Assembly (NCBI GenBank): GCA_964247055.1
Contig: OZ176052.1
Coordinates: forward strand, 9,548,001 to 9,612,000
Origin: Paragordius varius
Lineage: Eukaryota > Nematomorpha
Direction of reading: 5' to 3'
DNA: 64,000 bases
Shown here in pieces: positions 37,938-50,689 of the stretch. Within the stretch, counting starts at the first letter, position 1; each line of letters opens with the position of its first letter. The notes beneath the pieces are model-generated. The model saw only the letters and a program-made list of their open reading frames with translations. It searched no databases and was not told where the DNA came from. The position numbers and the translations under genes were made by a program.

Positions 37938-39106
37938 CTGATAGGAAAATATCACATGGTCCTTTTGGTTTAAGTTTTTAGATGTGGGCCCTGCAGGTCC
38001 TAATTTTTTGGCTCTTCTACGATCTGAGATTATACAATAGTTTTAAATATATGTTGCTTTGATATCAACCAAATATATTTTTAAAAAATGCATACTTTCA
38101 AAAATTTGATATTTAGCAAATTTTGTTGAAGCATATTTCATACTAATTTCAGCATGATGGAAACGATATAAACGGTTGTTATAACATTTTTATATCATTC
38201 GATAATACTAATTTCTCAAACAGAATTTTGATTAAAATATTCGTTCGTTTTCAATTTTATGTTAAATAAAAATTTTGTTTTTTTACGAAAATTTACCAAA
38301 ATTTGAAAGCAAACAAACCTTTAAATTAAAACTCTATGTTCAACATCATCGAATTATTTAAAAAATGGTTAGGGTTATATATCTTAAAGCGAACCATTTC
38401 CATCATGCTTTAAAATCGTAACTATTCAACAAAATATCTCGCATTTGTTGCAAAAAATAAGAAAACTAATGAACATAAAGTTTAGGAAAAAAGTAAATAT
38501 TATACACACCTAATGAGAATAAAAAACGTATACCAAATAAAGGTTATTTCGAAATCATATGCCATAATAATAAATTTTAAATAATAGTTACGAAAATAAC
38601 AATTTTCTATAAAATTTTTCGTTTGATAATTTTAACAAAAAATTAACTCTCTAACCTTATTCAAACATTTATTAAAATATAATAAATTAATTTTGTTAAT
38701 TTTAAATTTTGAGGCACCTCTATTTGCAGAAGCCTATGCTGAATCTTACGGTGGAGTCGGAGATTTATAGTTTTGCCACTGCGCGAAAGGCTGCAATTAT
38801 AAGTGGTTTGACCGATTCTTAATCCAATTTTATGTATAATTCGAGCAAAAAATAAAATATCAACCAATTAAAAATAGGCCAATGTTAGTTTTTTACCGCA
38901 AAATAATTTTTACAAATTATGGGTTTATTTTTGCAGAGCGTACTATATCAAATTCTAAAATAATTTTCTCGAAAAAAGGTAATCAATATATATTCATAAA
39001 TAATTAATTTAATTTCAAAAAGCAGTACAAAAGTGGGCGCAGTACAATCGCAGTTTTTTCTGAAAATCCAGTACTGTACTGCGAAAAACAGCCTATCTGG
39101 TCACAT
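37793..39106 (+). mobile_element. Family C TA-inserting element, copy 1
   Basis: 1314 bp, flanked by TA. The left tip is ATGTGACCAGATA and the right tip its complement TATCTGGTCACAT. The subterminal region on the right carries a CGCAGTACAGTACTG palindrome. The interior lacks a usable transposase. On the minus strand near 38661-38867 a short open stretch (IIHKIGLRIGQTTYNCS...) is partly shared with the other copies. Non-autonomous Tc1/mariner-type insertion is the best guess from the TA flanks. Confidence 0.8.
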
Positions 39107-39354
39107 TATCCAAAATATAATGGGAGAATTTTTATATTACTAGAAATGGGTGTCTGAAAAATATAATACAAAGGTAGAGCTTGAACCATAAAATTTTAAT
39201 ATATCTTCATAGAAAGCTCTGGTATTTATCACTATTATGCGGGCACAGTCCTTTAGACAAGGTAGACTTTTTTAGCTGCCTACCATTTTACCACTGATTT
39301 ATCTCTGATTTCATACATTGTTATAAGAGAGTGTTATAACATCTGCATATATTA

Positions 39355-40517
39355 ATGCAAGAAAACGGTCCCTTAGATGTTGTGAATATTCCCGCAAATG
39401 AAATGAGTAATGAAGATAATAACAAAATTGGTATTGATGTTAAGATTTCGAATATAAATGGCAAAACAAATGCATCAAACGAGCATTTAAGCAAAAGGAA
39501 GAGAAAGCATAATAGTATAAATATAATTAATAAATAGAACGTCAATGGAATCAAGAAAAAATTAAAAAGGCCTATCAATTATTAACAAAGAACACAAAAA
39601 AATCACTTAGAGAACTTGAAAATGAATTAGATATAAATCCACAAAGTATCGCTAAATTTCGTAAGAACATGGCAAATGGACAAGAGTTTATTGTGAGAAA
39701 AAAAGGACCTAAAAGTATATTAAACAATATAGAATTTCAACAATCTCTAATTGAAATAATATCATCAGAAAATAGCTTAAATCATCACCAAATTCATGAT
39801 CTGCTTTCCCCAAAATTTAAATTCTCACATAAGATTATTCCCAAATGTTTGGCCAGTCTGGGCTATGTTGACAAAAAGTTTTTCGGGAATTATGTTAATA
39901 TAAACACCCCAGAAATTATCGAAAAACGTTTTCAATATGCATATCGCGTTAAAGATATACAGATAGATAAATTGATTTTTCTAGACTTTAGAGAGGTCAC
40001 TCCCAAAAAGAGTATTAGTCACATATGGGTTCGTGAGAATGAAGAAGCCCGTTTAAAAAGCAAAGATTGCATACGATATACATGTTTAATTGACTGCAAC
40101 GGTATTGTTGCGCAAGATCTTAAACAATATCCTTATGATTCATCTTTTTATGAATTATTTATTTCAAAGTTTTTATCACAAACTACCGATGTTTTTGTAG
40201 TTTGTGATATAAATTCTATTCATCTTGATATGAGCTCAAAGTTACTTGCCAAATATATCAATCAAATAATTATATTACCGCCATATAGTCGGCAACTTAA
40301 CCCAGCGCACACATTTCTTGACAAGGTTCTTAGCAAGTTTGACGAATATAAAAGCAAGGATAGCATCGACGCTATTTCCAACGTCATGTCCGCAACGCAA
40401 TCTGTTGACACCTCTAGAATGAAAGATTTTTATAATTATTCAAACAGTATTTTGCATGATTTTGCATTACAGAAAAGAGATTTGTTGAATCATATGCGTT
40501 TCATTGATACAATATAA
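39355..40517 (+). CDS. Tc1/IS630-type transposase-derived gene, apparently intact
   Basis: Two exons (39355-39514, 39538-40517) joined over a 23-nt intron give an uninterrupted 379-residue protein. A basic N-terminal region comes first, with KRKRKHNKRQWNQEK across the splice. Two helix-turn-helix-like segments follow (SLRELENELDINPQSIAKF; LNHHQIHDLLSPKF). The RNase H-like domain then keeps LIFLDFRE (first Asp) and VFVVCDINSIHLD (second Asp). In LPPYSRQLNPAH the third acidic residue expected in the NPIE position is His. No terminal inverted repeats or target duplications were seen around it. The intron matches the host's tiny-intron style. An intact frame, a lost catalytic residue and no element ends suggest domestication; a recently inactivated transposon is the alternative. 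Partner and role unknown. Confidence 0.75.
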
Positions 40518-42238
40518 TAATTAATATATGCATGCCTAAATATTGTTTTGCATGTTTATTTAACTGTAAATAAATTAAATATCTAATTTTTACCATTTGA
40601 ATCAATGAATTTAAACCACCGCCTTATAAATGCTTTTTAATGGCCCTAATTATTAATAAAAAAATCTCTTTATTTTTAGTATAAATATCTGCAAATGTGT
40701 CAAACAGGTATAAAATTTTTATCGGTATTTTATGGTGATGGCTCTTCTGATAAAATTAATCTTTTTGCGGTTCCTTAAAATTTTTTTGTGACTAACACTG
40801 AGAAGTTTTAGTATAAAAGAAGCAGCCTTTATAGCTACCCTTCTAAATATCAGTTTTTTAAACCAGGCCAAATATTGTGGTATCCGAAACCAAGTTGGTT
40901 TTCAAAAAGTTGAAAACCGCAAGGGTGGTTTTGAAATTTAGAATTCTGGATCAAGTTGACTCTTGGAAATATGAAGCGAGGTACTTCAAAAATATTAAGA
41001 TGTTTCGACACTTGTTTGAAATTTGAAGCCGGTATCTAAATTGGTTTCTGATTTCTTATATTTTATGGTCAAAACATATTTTGTTTATGACATTTAGGAG
41101 CAAGTAAGAATAGTTTTTGGAAGGTATGAAAGAATCGCTTGTAAATCAACACAAATATTTTAATAGATATAAGAAATTTTTATGTTTATAAGTTAATGGC
41201 CTAACCATTATAAAAATATACGTATATATTATATTTTAATATTGAGTTTTAAAAATTTTATTTAAGTCGGTTTTATAAAATCTGAATATAAAATTAAGAG
41301 TGAAGAGCTCGGTTGAATATATACCTCCGAATAAAGAATAAAAAATATTCATCCTGCCAACATCATAATTTTGACCAAATTTTAAAATTAAGTGTAATCT
41401 CGTATATCCACAACTCATTAAAATATTGGCAGACGTAGAAACAGCGTCGCAACTATTTACTTCGTATATAAATTAAAAAATAAATTTTTGTTGTACGCAT
41501 ATTAAAATTTAGTTATTACAAATCTCAAATCTAATCTATGCTGCGATATTTTTTCAACATTTTTACAATTTTTTTTTTGAAAGAAGGCAGAAGGGAATAC
41601 CCACATATTTTGAAACAGGAAGCAAATCGGTTCTACTCGGCTGGGACCAGATTTTCAAAAAGTAGAAAACGAAACTCCGGTGGGTTTTTATAGTTTTGGA
41701 AAACCCAATATGTCGTGGTGTCAATCTCTTAGTTGAAATCCAACCGGCTCCTGATTCCAGGTGGTTCTTTTCAAAGCTCTGCTAAATATCGAATTTCTTA
41801 TAGCGACTCTTATGGGGATCAAAAAATCTCCAGCTGATAAGAGTTTCAAAATGTTTTATTGGAGCTAGTTCACATTGTAACGGTTTTAGCAGCGGTTCCT
41901 TAGAAATTAAATCCACATCTTAAAACAATAGCTTAATGCATGTAAGTCAAGAAATTTTATAATTAATCTACATGTTTTCCAATTTAAATATAATACTCCC
42001 TTTTCCATTAGAACTTTTTACCAAAACTTTAAAAAATATACCTTTTGGTCGAATTCCTGGATATAATTTAAATTTAATAAATCATGGAAACGACTTATAA
42101 CTCATAATGATTCCTAACTGCAAGAGCCGTATTTTGTGTTAGGTCATTCGGTCCTGTGCGATTTGCGAATATAAAACCGATGTTCGGTGCAGTTTGAGCG
42201 CGTTCCGATCATACACCCGATTATTATAGTATAATATA
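40518..42238. other. Unassigned stretch with diverged internal repeat
   Basis: No gene was recognised. Phrases around 40870-40960 (TTTTCAAAAAGTTGAAAACC) and 41650-41720 (TTTTCAAAAAGTAGAAAACG) are similar, so an old repeat of unknown type covers part of this. Both contain GC-richer text than the surroundings. Confidence 0.4.
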
Positions 42239-43612
42239 ATGTGACCAGATATTTTGAACTTAAACGCAATACAAAATTAGAATACTTTCCCTGTTTTTCC
42301 ACCATCGGTGTGGTGTATTATACAGTCTCCTCAAAAAAATATCCTGATGTATGATATATATTATGATAGGAAAATATCAGGATTATCATGGTGCTTTCGG
42401 TTTTAACCTTTACGAGTTATTAAAGAAAGTTATTTACGCTTTTGTGGCAAGTGCTCCGTATATTGCAAAGGGTGCGCAATTTTTTTAAATATATTTTTTG
42501 GTAGGTGATAAATATTTTATTTCAAAAAATATTACTTAAATATAATATAAATACTACATATCAAAAGCAATATTTTTAAAAATTATCAATTTTTAGATTT
42601 GGGGTCTGAAAGTACCAAGTTTTTTGACTTTTTTAAAATGGACTGTTCTCTTAAAAACGCGAAATTCCGACATTGTGCAATAATTTTAAATATATGCTAA
42701 ACGGTTGAGATATTATAACACTTTATATATAATTCGATGATGCTAATTTCATCAGAATTTTGATTAAAATATTCGTTAGTTTTCAAATTTATGTTAAATA
42801 AAAATTGTGTTTTTTTAATTCACCAAAATTTGCAAGCAAACAATCCTTTGAATAAATTCAAAAGGGTTTTATTATATTTTGAAGCGATACCGTTTCCATC
42901 ATGCATCAAAATCGTTTGAAGAGCGCTTCAACAAAATATCTCAAATTTGTTTATGTAAAATAAGAAAAAAAACTAATAAAAATTAAAGTAGGAAAATAAA
43001 AAAGAAATATCATACCTCCCACCTAATGAGTATAGAAAACGTAAAAAACTCTTAATTTTTAAATACGAAAACAGGTTATTTCGAAATCATATGCCATATA
43101 TAATAAATTTTAAATAATATGTTACGGGAATAACATCTATATAATTTTCCGTTTGATAATTATAACAAAAAATGAACAAACCTGATCAAACATTTATTAA
43201 ACTATCTTCAATTAATTTTGTAAATTTTAAATTTTGGGGCACTCTTTTTGCAGAAGCCTGAGTGAAAGAGCCTTTATCCTGAATACGTTGTGGAGTCCGA
43301 GATTAATAATTTCACTGCGCGAAAAGCTGCAATCCTAAGTTTTATGTATAATTCGAGCAGAAAATAAAATATTCACCAATTAAAAATAAACCAATCCTAG
43401 TTTTTTACCGCAAAAGAAACCATTTCTCTACAGATTATGGGGTTATTTTTACAGAGGGTACTATATCACTAAAATATTTTTTGAATAAATAAAAGGTACT
43501 TTCATAAGTTTTTTTTTAATTCAAAAAGCAGTACAAAAGTTGCAGTACAGCCGCAGTTTTATTCTGAAAATCCAGTACTGTATACTGCGAAAAACAGCCC
43601 ATCTGGTCACAT
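42239..43612 (+). mobile_element. Family C TA-inserting element, copy 2
   Basis: 1374 bp in the same orientation as the 37793 copy, with identical tips ATGTGACCAGAT and complement and TA on both flanks. Interiors align along most of their length with many substitutions and small indels, so both are old. Confidence 0.8.
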
Positions 43613-43709
43613 TATTATAGTAAAAACATAATATAATAATTGTTTCATTTTAAGGCCTTATTTATTTGCTATATACACGAGGACTATATTAAATAATAAT
43701 TAACATATA

Positions 43710-43909
43710 TACCATTTGCACTTCCAGAGTTTCCTTAAACAGTTCAAGTTAGTACTTAAAAATTTTTGGGTTTGAGTATTACCGATTTTTTATATTTTGA
43801 TCTTTTATCTTTATTATATTTAGTTTTTTCATTCCAAATTAGTTTCCATTAAAAACAATTTTTTGTTTTGAACTATTTTTTTCCAAAACATTATTAACCT
43901 ATTAATATA
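43710..43909 (+). mobile_element. Family A element, left end only
   Basis: The tip TACCATTTGCACTTCC and two decayed 21-bp units, then AT-rich interior. Cut off by the next family A element at 43910. The matching right end was not found. Confidence 0.6.
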
Positions 43910-46752
43910 TACCATTTTTCATGCAAAAACATCATTTTTTCAACCAAATGCAACATTTTTTCAACCAAACTCAACATTTTTTCAAGCAAACGCAACATTT
44001 TTTCAAGCAAAGACAACATTTTTTTGAGCAAACGCAACATTTTTTCAAGCAAAGACAACAATTTTTCAAGCAAACGCAACATTTTTTCAAGCAAAAGCAA
44101 CATTTTTTTATCCAAACACAACATTTTTTCAACCAAAGACAACATTTTTTCAAGCAAACGCAACATTTTTTCAAGCAAAGACAACTTTTTTCGAGCAAAC
44201 GCAACATTTTTTCAAGCAAAGACAACAATTTTTCAAGCAAACGCAACATTTTTTCAAGAAAAGCAACATTTTTTTATCCAAACACAACATTTTTTCAAGC
44301 AAAGACAACAATTTTTCAAGCAAACGCAACATTTTTTCAAGCAAAAGCAACATTTTTTTTATCCAAACACAACATTTTTTCAACCAAAGACAACATTTTT
44401 TCAAGCAAAAACAACAATTTTTAAAAAAATAAAAACCCTTTTTTTTATTTTAAGACATATTAAATTAAAGTTAATGTAAATTAATTTTAACGTAGAATTA
44501 TGATTTTTATTGTTTTATCATCAATAGATGGTGTGATTGATTTTCAAACATTTTAATTTAGCCCAAAAATTGCATTATTTATTTATATTATTTATTTTTT
44601 TCTTTTACAATTTAAGTTTCACCTAATCAGTCTATACTGCGCTTCAAGATTGTTCTTTCACATTTAAACTTAGTCCTAGAACACTTCAAGTTGATCCTTC
44701 AATATTTAATTTTGATTTTAACGTTTATTAATGAGGCAATAAAATATTCATTATTCAATCATTTAAACCTATTTTTTTATTTAACCTAAACCTTTAAGTG
44801 ATTACATTTCTTTCATAAGAACCGTAAATCCTTATTATTTTTCTATAAATTAATATCAAAAAATATCTATTATTGATGGTAATATTTAGTTTAAAACAAT
44901 AATAAATTTATAATATTGATAAATTAAAGAAAATTTTCAAACAAAGTTGTTTTACTATGAAAATATTAATTTTGATTCAAAAACTAATAAATAGAGATAT
45001 TAGTTTAAATTTAAAAAATAGATAATTACACACAAAAATAACGGTTGTATGGAAACTGCTATGTATTTTAAGCGAAGGATAACTTTAAATTTTTAAAGAG
45101 AGTCTTAAAGTGCAAATTGTATTGATTGATAAAAAAAATATTTATAAATAAACAATGCAATTTATGGGCTAAAAAATGTAAATCAATCATACCATCAAAT
45201 ATTGATGATATTACAATAAAATTCATAATTCTACGCTAGAATTAATTTACACTAACTTTAAATTTAATATGTCTTAAAATAAATAAATGGTTTTTTATTT
45301 TAAAAAAATTGTTGTTTTTGCTTGAAAAAATGTTGTCGTTGGTTGAAAAAATGTTGCGTTTGGATGAAATAATGTTGCCTTTGGTTGAAAAAATGTTGCG
45401 TTTGCTTGAAAAAATGTTGCGTTTGCTTGAAAAATTGTTGTTTTTGCTTGAAAAAATGTTGCGTTTGCTCGAAAAAATGTTGTCTTTGCTTGAAAAAATG
45501 TTGCGTTTGCTTGAAAAATGTTGAGTTTGGTTAAAAAAATGTTGCATTTGGTTGAAAAAAAGATGTTTTTGCATAAAATTTTCAACCAAACTCAAAATTT
45601 TTACCAAACTCAAATTTTTTTCAAGCAAACGCAACATTTTTTCAACCAAAGACAACATTTTTTCAAGCAAAAACAACATTTTTTTAAGATAAAACCATTT
45701 TTTTTTATTTTAAGACATATTAAATTTAAAGTTAATGTAAATTAATTTTAGCGTAGAATTATGAATTTTATTGTTTTATCATCAATATTTGATGGTATGA
45801 TTGATTTCAAACATTTTAATTTAGCCCATAAATTGCATTATTTATTTATAAATATTTTTTTATCAATCAATACAATTTGCCCTTTAAGACTCTCTTTAAA
45901 AATTAAAGTTATCCTTCGCCTAAAATTCCTTACATTTTTTGCAGTTTCCATACAACCGTTATTTTTGTTAATTATCTATTTTTTAAATTTAAACTAATAT
46001 CTCTATTTATTAGTATTTTTTGAATCAAAATTAATATTTTCATAGTAAAACAACTTTGTTTTATTTTTTTTATCAATATTACAAATTTATTATTGTTTTT
46101 AACCAAATATTACCATCAATAACCCACACGTAGATATTTTTTAATATTAATTTATAGAATATAATAAGGATATACGGTTCTTATGAAAGAAATGTATTCA
46201 CTTAAAGGTAAAGGTTAAATAAAAAAATAGGTTTAAATGATTGAATAATGAATATTTTATTGCCTCATTAATAAGCGTTAGAATCAAAATTAAGATATTG
46301 AAGGATCTACTTTAAGTGTTCTGGGACTAAGTTAAAATTTAAAAGAACAATCTTGAAGCGCAGTAGAGATTGATTAGGTGACTTAAGTTGTAAAAGAAAA
46401 AAATTATTATAATAAATAAATAATGCATTTTATGGGCTAAATTAAAATGTTTAAAAATCAATCATACCATCAAATATTGATGATAAAACAATAAAAATCA
46501 TAATACTACGCTGAAATTAATTTACATTAACTTTAAATTTAATGTCTTAAAATAAAAAAAATGGTTTTTTATTTTAAAAAAATGTTGTTTTTGCTTGAAA
46601 AAATGTTGTCTTTGGTTAAAAAAATGTTGCGTTTGGATGAAAAAATTTTGTCTTTGGTTAAAAAATGTTGCATTTGCTTGAAATAATGTTGAGTTTGGTT
46701 GAATAAATGTTGCATTTGGTTGAAAATATGATGTTTTGCATGAAAAATGGTA
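43910..46752. mobile_element. Family A inverted dimer, 2.8 kb
   Basis: Outer tips TACCATTTTTCATGCAAAA (left) and its complement (right) with TA flanks. Inside are two family A units in opposite orientation. Unit 1 spans 43910-45578 and unit 2 runs 45579-46752. The left outer array (43921-44430) has about 24 units of 21 bp (type CAAGCAAACGCAACATTTTTT). The central arrays are 45305-45578 and 45582-45690, and the right array is 46575-46740. The two ~870-bp interiors (44431-45300; 45691-46560) are inverse copies of each other, so nearly the whole 2.8 kb is a palindrome. Each interior also holds a decayed array end of the CTTCAAG/TTGGTCC type (44640-44725; 46305-46360). Long open frames in both strands here are a by-product of the 21-bp period, not genes. 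Confidence 0.85.
43921..44430. repeat. 21-bp tandem array with higher-order pattern
   Basis: Around 24 units. Variants (AAACGCAACA, AAAGACAACA, AAAAGCAACA, CCAAACACAACA) recur in the same order two or three times, so blocks of several units were duplicated together. In translation this gives a heptad QHFFKQT-like or, on the other strand, LLEKMLR-like repeat because 21 bp equals seven codons. Confidence 0.9.
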
Positions 46753-46884
46753 TATTAATGACGAATTGAAATAATTAACCCACAATTAAATATTTATTAA
46801 TTAATTTTAAAAAAAATAAAAAATACGGTTTTTTTTATGAAAAGTTGATACTGATTTAAAAGTGGCTAAGTTGATAGGATAGAT

Positions 46885-49318
46885 CAGTGATACTCAAACC
46901 GCGGCCCTAAGAGTGCCTCAAAATTGCCCTATGACCATATTGATACTTATATTATTTTTTAACACACAAACGAATTTTCGATTATTTTAATATTAATTTA
47001 TTTTTTTAGATTTAATTTTGGTAATTTTTATTTTTTACCCAATTCGAAATGTAGAAAAATTTCCCTACATTAAAATAATTTCATAATTTTGGCACACGTT
47101 GTTTCTGTTTCTGTATTCTATTTTCTTTTCTATAAATTTTTATTGCATTCCTTTTTTGTATTTAAGCAAGCCTTTCACCCAAACTTGCATATACATAATC
47201 TTTTCATAGCTATCCTGCCTCATTTTTTATAACTCATTCCCATAAAATTTTCAAATAAACATCATTAAATTTCAACTTGTTTTTTTATAGCGTAATTCAA
47301 ATTATATTTCTATGTTTTGAAAAAATTTACATAATATTTAAACATAAATTTAAAGGATGACATCTAATGCTCAAAAACGTAAATTATCCGATAAAAATCG
47401 CCCTTTAAAAAAGAATGGGAAGAAATATTCTTTGTCGTTGAAAATAAAAATGTTGTTACCTGCCTTTGTAAGGACAACATAATTATAAAAAAATACAATA
47501 TTGAAAGAATTCAACCATTTTTCTCATAAATTACCAGAAAATCATGAGGAAAAACGACAAATATAAAAAGATTAAGGAATTATACCAGAAAGGAAAATCT
47601 ATTATGTCCATAGCTTTCACCAAGGAAAAAGTTGTATAATTAGCTTCGTATAAAATATGTTATATTTTAGGAAAAAATATGAAATCGTTTACTGATTTCC
47701 AACTAAGAGAATGTTTAATAAATGGTTGCACTTTATATAAAATAAATCATGAGGCAAATTAAAAAACTTCAACTTTCTGGAACATGTGCTCGACGCATTG
47801 AAGATATGTCTAAATATATTTTTAACAATACATTATTGGCTCTGAAAAACTGCAAATATTTTAGTAACGCTATTGATTTTAGCACTGATATTAGTACAAC
47901 ACCTCAATGTGTGCTCTTCGTAAGATTTTGCAACGACAACATAAGCAACGATAAATAATAAAAATTTTTATCAATGAATAATACCACGAAAGGAAGTGAT
48001 TTTCTCGAAATAATCAACACTTTTTTCGATAATAATGGTATATCTATGAAAAATTGGTTTCGATGTGCACAGATGGCTGTCCCTCTATGAATGGAATAAT
48101 CAAAGGATATATTCCTCTTTTGAAAAACAAATATAATTTACAAAATATTTTATCCTTTCACTGCTTTATTCACCAAACTTGGTTTCGCCTGTAAAAGATG
48201 AATCACTCAATTCAGTAATTAAAACGCTTGTGGATATAGTTAACCACATCCGTGGCAGATAATTCAACCGCCGTAAATTCAAAAACCTTCTAAAGGATTT
48301 CCACAGTGAGTTTGATTATATTCTTTTGTACACCGCTGTGAGATGGTTAAGCCTTAGCAAAGTATTAAATAGATTTTTTGTTTTAAGACATGAAATTCTA
48401 TTATTTAAAAAAGATAACAGAAAGTTTGACGAGGAAATTAATAATGACATATAGTGGGTTTTATTAGCCTATTTTGCGACATTACTTTTAAACTTTTTTA
48501 ATATGTCGTCAAGGAGGCAAAATAACCCAATTTGCTAATGAAATATCTTTAAAAAATTAATAATATAAACTAGATTTTATAAATAAACACTCCTATATTT
48601 TCCAACACTTAAAACGATTCATGAAGAAAATATGGAATTTACCGCGGAGATAAATTTAATAATAGATCAACTAACATTTTATCTAATGAGATGTAATTTA
48701 GATTATAATTAAGATATATTAAAAATTGCTTAAAACTCGTTATAAATCCTGGCATATGGATATATTCAATATTAAACAACTTGAGCATTTCGGTTTTGAT
48801 CAGACTTCGTAGGTTTTAGAAATTCCAATTTGGATATTCAAAGAGAATCGTAGAGAAGAAAGATATGTAGAGTTTTGGCAAGATGTGCCAAATAAATATG
48901 AAAATATAAAAAAATGTGCTCAAGTTATCCTAACTCTTTTTCCCTCAACTTATACGTGCGACACGTCATATTCAAAAATAAAATATGTCAAAATACATAC
49001 AGAACTGCTTAACCGATGATCATATGGATGACGTATTAAGATTGGCCTATCATGAGGTGAAACCAAATTTGTCAAAAAAATATTGGTTAATATCGAAATA
49101 AAAATTGTTATCAAAATATTTTAATTTTTTAAACTAAATGGTCCAGTTTTTAGCTGGATTTACATGCGATCCGCAAAAAATTCATTGTGCTGATTTGGAG
49201 TATAAATATGTGCTTATGTGTTCAATAGCTATGGAATATTTGCCATTATAAGATTCATGGCCCTCGAATAAAAATATATTTTATTTGGCCCGTCAAATTT
49301 TTTTGGTTAGTACCACTG
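46885..49318 (+). mobile_element. hAT transposon copy 3, perfect 8-bp target duplication
   Basis: 2434 bp. It starts CAGTGATACTCAAACCGCGG and ends GGTTAGTACCACTG. GGATAGAT flanks both sides (46877-46884 and 49319-49326). The interior holds a broken hAT transposase, and a related internally deleted copy lies at 53113-54658. Confidence 0.92.
47360..49100 (+). pseudogene. hAT transposase remnant (copy 3)
   Basis: Pieces in order: MTSNAQKRKLSDKNRPLKKE at 47360 leading into a broken BED finger (VVTCLCKDN...KKYNIER); KSFTDFQLRECL; SGTCARRIEDMSKYIFNN; the first catalytic Asp segment AIDFSTDISTTPQCVLFVR; SMCTDGCPSMNGIIKGY with the second Asp; HCFIHQT; and near 48930-49080 an hATC-like TYTCDTSYSKIKYVK. 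Several stops and frame changes separate them. Resembles the GTF2IRD2/FAM200/ZBED5 group of animal hAT proteins. Confidence 0.85.
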
Positions 49319-49996
49319 GGATAGATATATAATACATGGTTTGATCAATAAATTTGAAATATTTGAAACAAAATAAATATGCTCATATCTTGAAAAATTA
49401 AGGGATTAGCAAGTTTTAAGGGGCTGCTTTGAAGTATTAAAGGATCTTCTTCAAGTGAAAATGGGATATTTTATAATAATATAGTTTTTATATCAGACTT
49501 AATTTTATAATTTTAAAGAGACAAAATCCTGTATTAAAACTCATAATTAAAGCTATAAACATTTTTTTACGAATGAAGTATGTTAAGCCATGTTTTTGTT
49601 TAAGTCCATGGGTTAACTCATGATATTTTTAAATTATGCTTCCAAGGCTTTCTCTAGGATAGATATATAATACATGGTTTGATCAATAAATTTGAAATAT
49701 TTGAAACAAAATAAATATGCTCATATCTTGAAAAATTAAGGGATTAGCAAGTTTTAAGGGGCTGCTTTGAAGTATTAAAGGATCTTCTTCAAGTGAAAAT
49801 GGGATATTTTATAATAATATAGTTTTTATATCAGATTTAATTTTATAATTTTAAAGATACAAATCCTGTATTAAAACTCATAATTAAAGCTATAAACATT
49901 TTTTATGAATGAAGTATGTTAAGCCATGTTTTTGTTTAAGTCCATGGGTTAACTCATGATATTTTTAAATTATGCTTCCAAGGCTTTCTCTAATTT
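49319..49996 (+). repeat. 339-bp direct tandem duplication
   Basis: Two almost identical units, 49319-49657 and 49658-49996, each starting GGATAGATATATAATACATGG-like text and ending GGCTTTCTCTA. Only a handful of differences are visible, so the duplication is recent. The first unit begins exactly with the hAT copy 3 target duplication. Both contain an eroded family A end (CTTCAAGTGAAAATGGGATA). Confidence 0.9.
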
Positions 49997-50689
49997 TATC
50001 GCAAAAATTAATTCGACATTTTCTTTATATAATGACACGCGACAGGACACAACTAATTTGCTATTTTTTTAATTGTAATTTTTTAAGATAAATATTTATA
50101 TATAGATGAGTTTTGCAGGTCGTTTAAATCAATATCTATAATGGTTTAGAAATTTGTCATTAAAATTCATACTATTCGAATCAGCTCGATTATTAGATCC
50201 CATCTTTGTATGGCAAGCATCAAAATGAAAAAACCCCACTATTAATGTTCTGCAAAATGTTTGAAACCATTTGTATATTAAAATGTAGAATGCCTGGTTT
50301 TTAAAAATATTATAGTTACACTCAAAAAATAATATTTATTATTAATTTATAATAGGCGAGCGTAGTACCACTTTTTCATAAGGCTCATTCAGCTGCTTAC
50401 ACGTTAAATGACGTTTTTCTCAAAAAATAAAATAAATATCTTATAGGCATTTGTGAAAACTTGTGTGAACATACTAATTTAATTATAGACCTTTCTCGTA
50501 TGAATGCAACTTTGTTAACCTCTTTTTTAAATTAGCACATAGATAAAATCCCACCCTTATATAAATAACGTGGTTGGAAGCACCTTTTCAAAAACCTTTT
50601 GTAGATTTATTAATGATGATTTTTAACCCTTCTCACACACCGGGGGAGGGACGTGGCTATCTAGGTGGCTAATTCAAAAGTGCGATAAC
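49997..50689. other. No recognisable feature
   Basis: AT-rich sequence with no clear coding region, repeat end or RNA gene. Confidence 0.5.

Noticed and set aside
43894-44479. Open frames of 90-167 codons with leucine or Phe/Gln heptads on both strands
   Set aside because: They are explained by a 21-bp tandem array lacking stop codons; both strands and several frames are open at once, and the array belongs to a transposable element terminus.
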